This document shows positions 50,010 to 50,053 of a stretch of DNA of 50,053 nt, piece after piece. Origin of the DNA: JAAYJS01 sp964346185 (GTDB lineage Bacteria; Bacillota; Clostridia; Eubacteriales; Eubacteriaceae); NCBI GenBank assembly GCA_964346185.1, contig CAYFTR010000009.1, positions 1 to 50,053 of the forward strand, read 5' to 3'. Each line of letters starts with the position of its first letter. Position 1 is the stretch's first letter. A program made the translations under genes and the position numbers. Under the pieces are notes generated by a model. It saw only the letters and a program-made list of their open reading frames with translations, did no database searches and was not told the origin of the DNA.

Positions 50010-50053
50010 AAGAGAGAAATGGCGTAAAATCAAGGGTTTTAGCCATTTAAAAA
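50010..50053. terminator. Hairpin after guaA
   Basis: A long stem (AAATGGC-g-TAAAATC with GGTTTTA-GCCATTT, 50017-50048) ends the window. The A-rich left flank favours termination of a convergent gene beyond the edge; plus-strand use cannot be judged because the window stops. Confidence 0.5.

Overview
The window looks like chromosomal DNA of a low-to-moderate GC, anaerobic Firmicute (Clostridia or Tissierellia-like). Evidence: AAGGAGG-type ribosome binding sites, TTGACA/TATAAT promoters, U-tailed hairpin terminators, a MepRA-like MarR/MATE pair, CsbD, YerC, Mini-RNase III, a ComG-type pilus operon, an HrcA/CIRCE-like operator, rubredoxin, a DUF2284 protein and a corrinoid protein. I cannot name the genus. 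I see no rRNA, tRNA, CRISPR array, insertion sequence or prophage.

Layout. 1-2.8 kb: end of a two-component system, then a MarR/MATE drug-efflux operon. 3.1-6.3 kb: an EF-G-like GTPase, a CsbD-like stress protein and the manganese exporter MntP. 6.5-13.5 kb: sbcCD, an Fe-S-type flavin oxidoreductase, thioredoxin, a ZIP metal transporter and endonuclease IV. 13.8-16.2 kb: an ECF S-component, a ROK glucokinase, rubredoxin and a DUF2284 protein. 16.5-22.5 kb: a corrinoid protein with a GntR/HutC regulator, then a seven-gene ComG/type II secretion-like operon (ATPase, platform protein, five prepilin-like proteins). 22.5-26.7 kb: a fused AroD-AroK enzyme, a Y-family polymerase divergent from a self-cleaving-type S24 repressor, and an Hsp20 gene under a CIRCE-like operator. 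27-33.3 kb: a DMT exporter, asparaginase, an SpxH-like DsbA protein, TypA, a lipoprotein and a frameshifted secreted protein. 33.4-41.1 kb: cysS-mrnC on the minus strand, then yerC-aminotransferase-pspC-tsaE-ispD followed by two degenerate 2-oxoacid dehydrogenase subunits. 41.4-50 kb: a candidate small RNA, purB-rhodanese-TlpA, a YyaL-like protein, an arylsulfotransferase-like protein, an ArsC/Spx-like protein and guaA.

Most notable. (1) An unannotated RNA of about 200 nt at 41435-41638 has a perfect consensus promoter, a strong terminator and two hairpins whose 11-nt loops share the same C6 core, resembling anti-Shine-Dalgarno regulatory RNAs. (2) Adjacent E2-like and E3-like genes (38350-41054) have lost the E2 catalytic His, the lipoyl domain and both redox cysteines of E3, yet keep long intact frames at the end of an essential-gene operon. 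They look like a pseudoenzyme pair with another role. (3) A probable SOS-like switch: a LexA/CI-type repressor divergent from a Y-family polymerase whose promoter carries two 12-bp direct repeats 31 bp apart.
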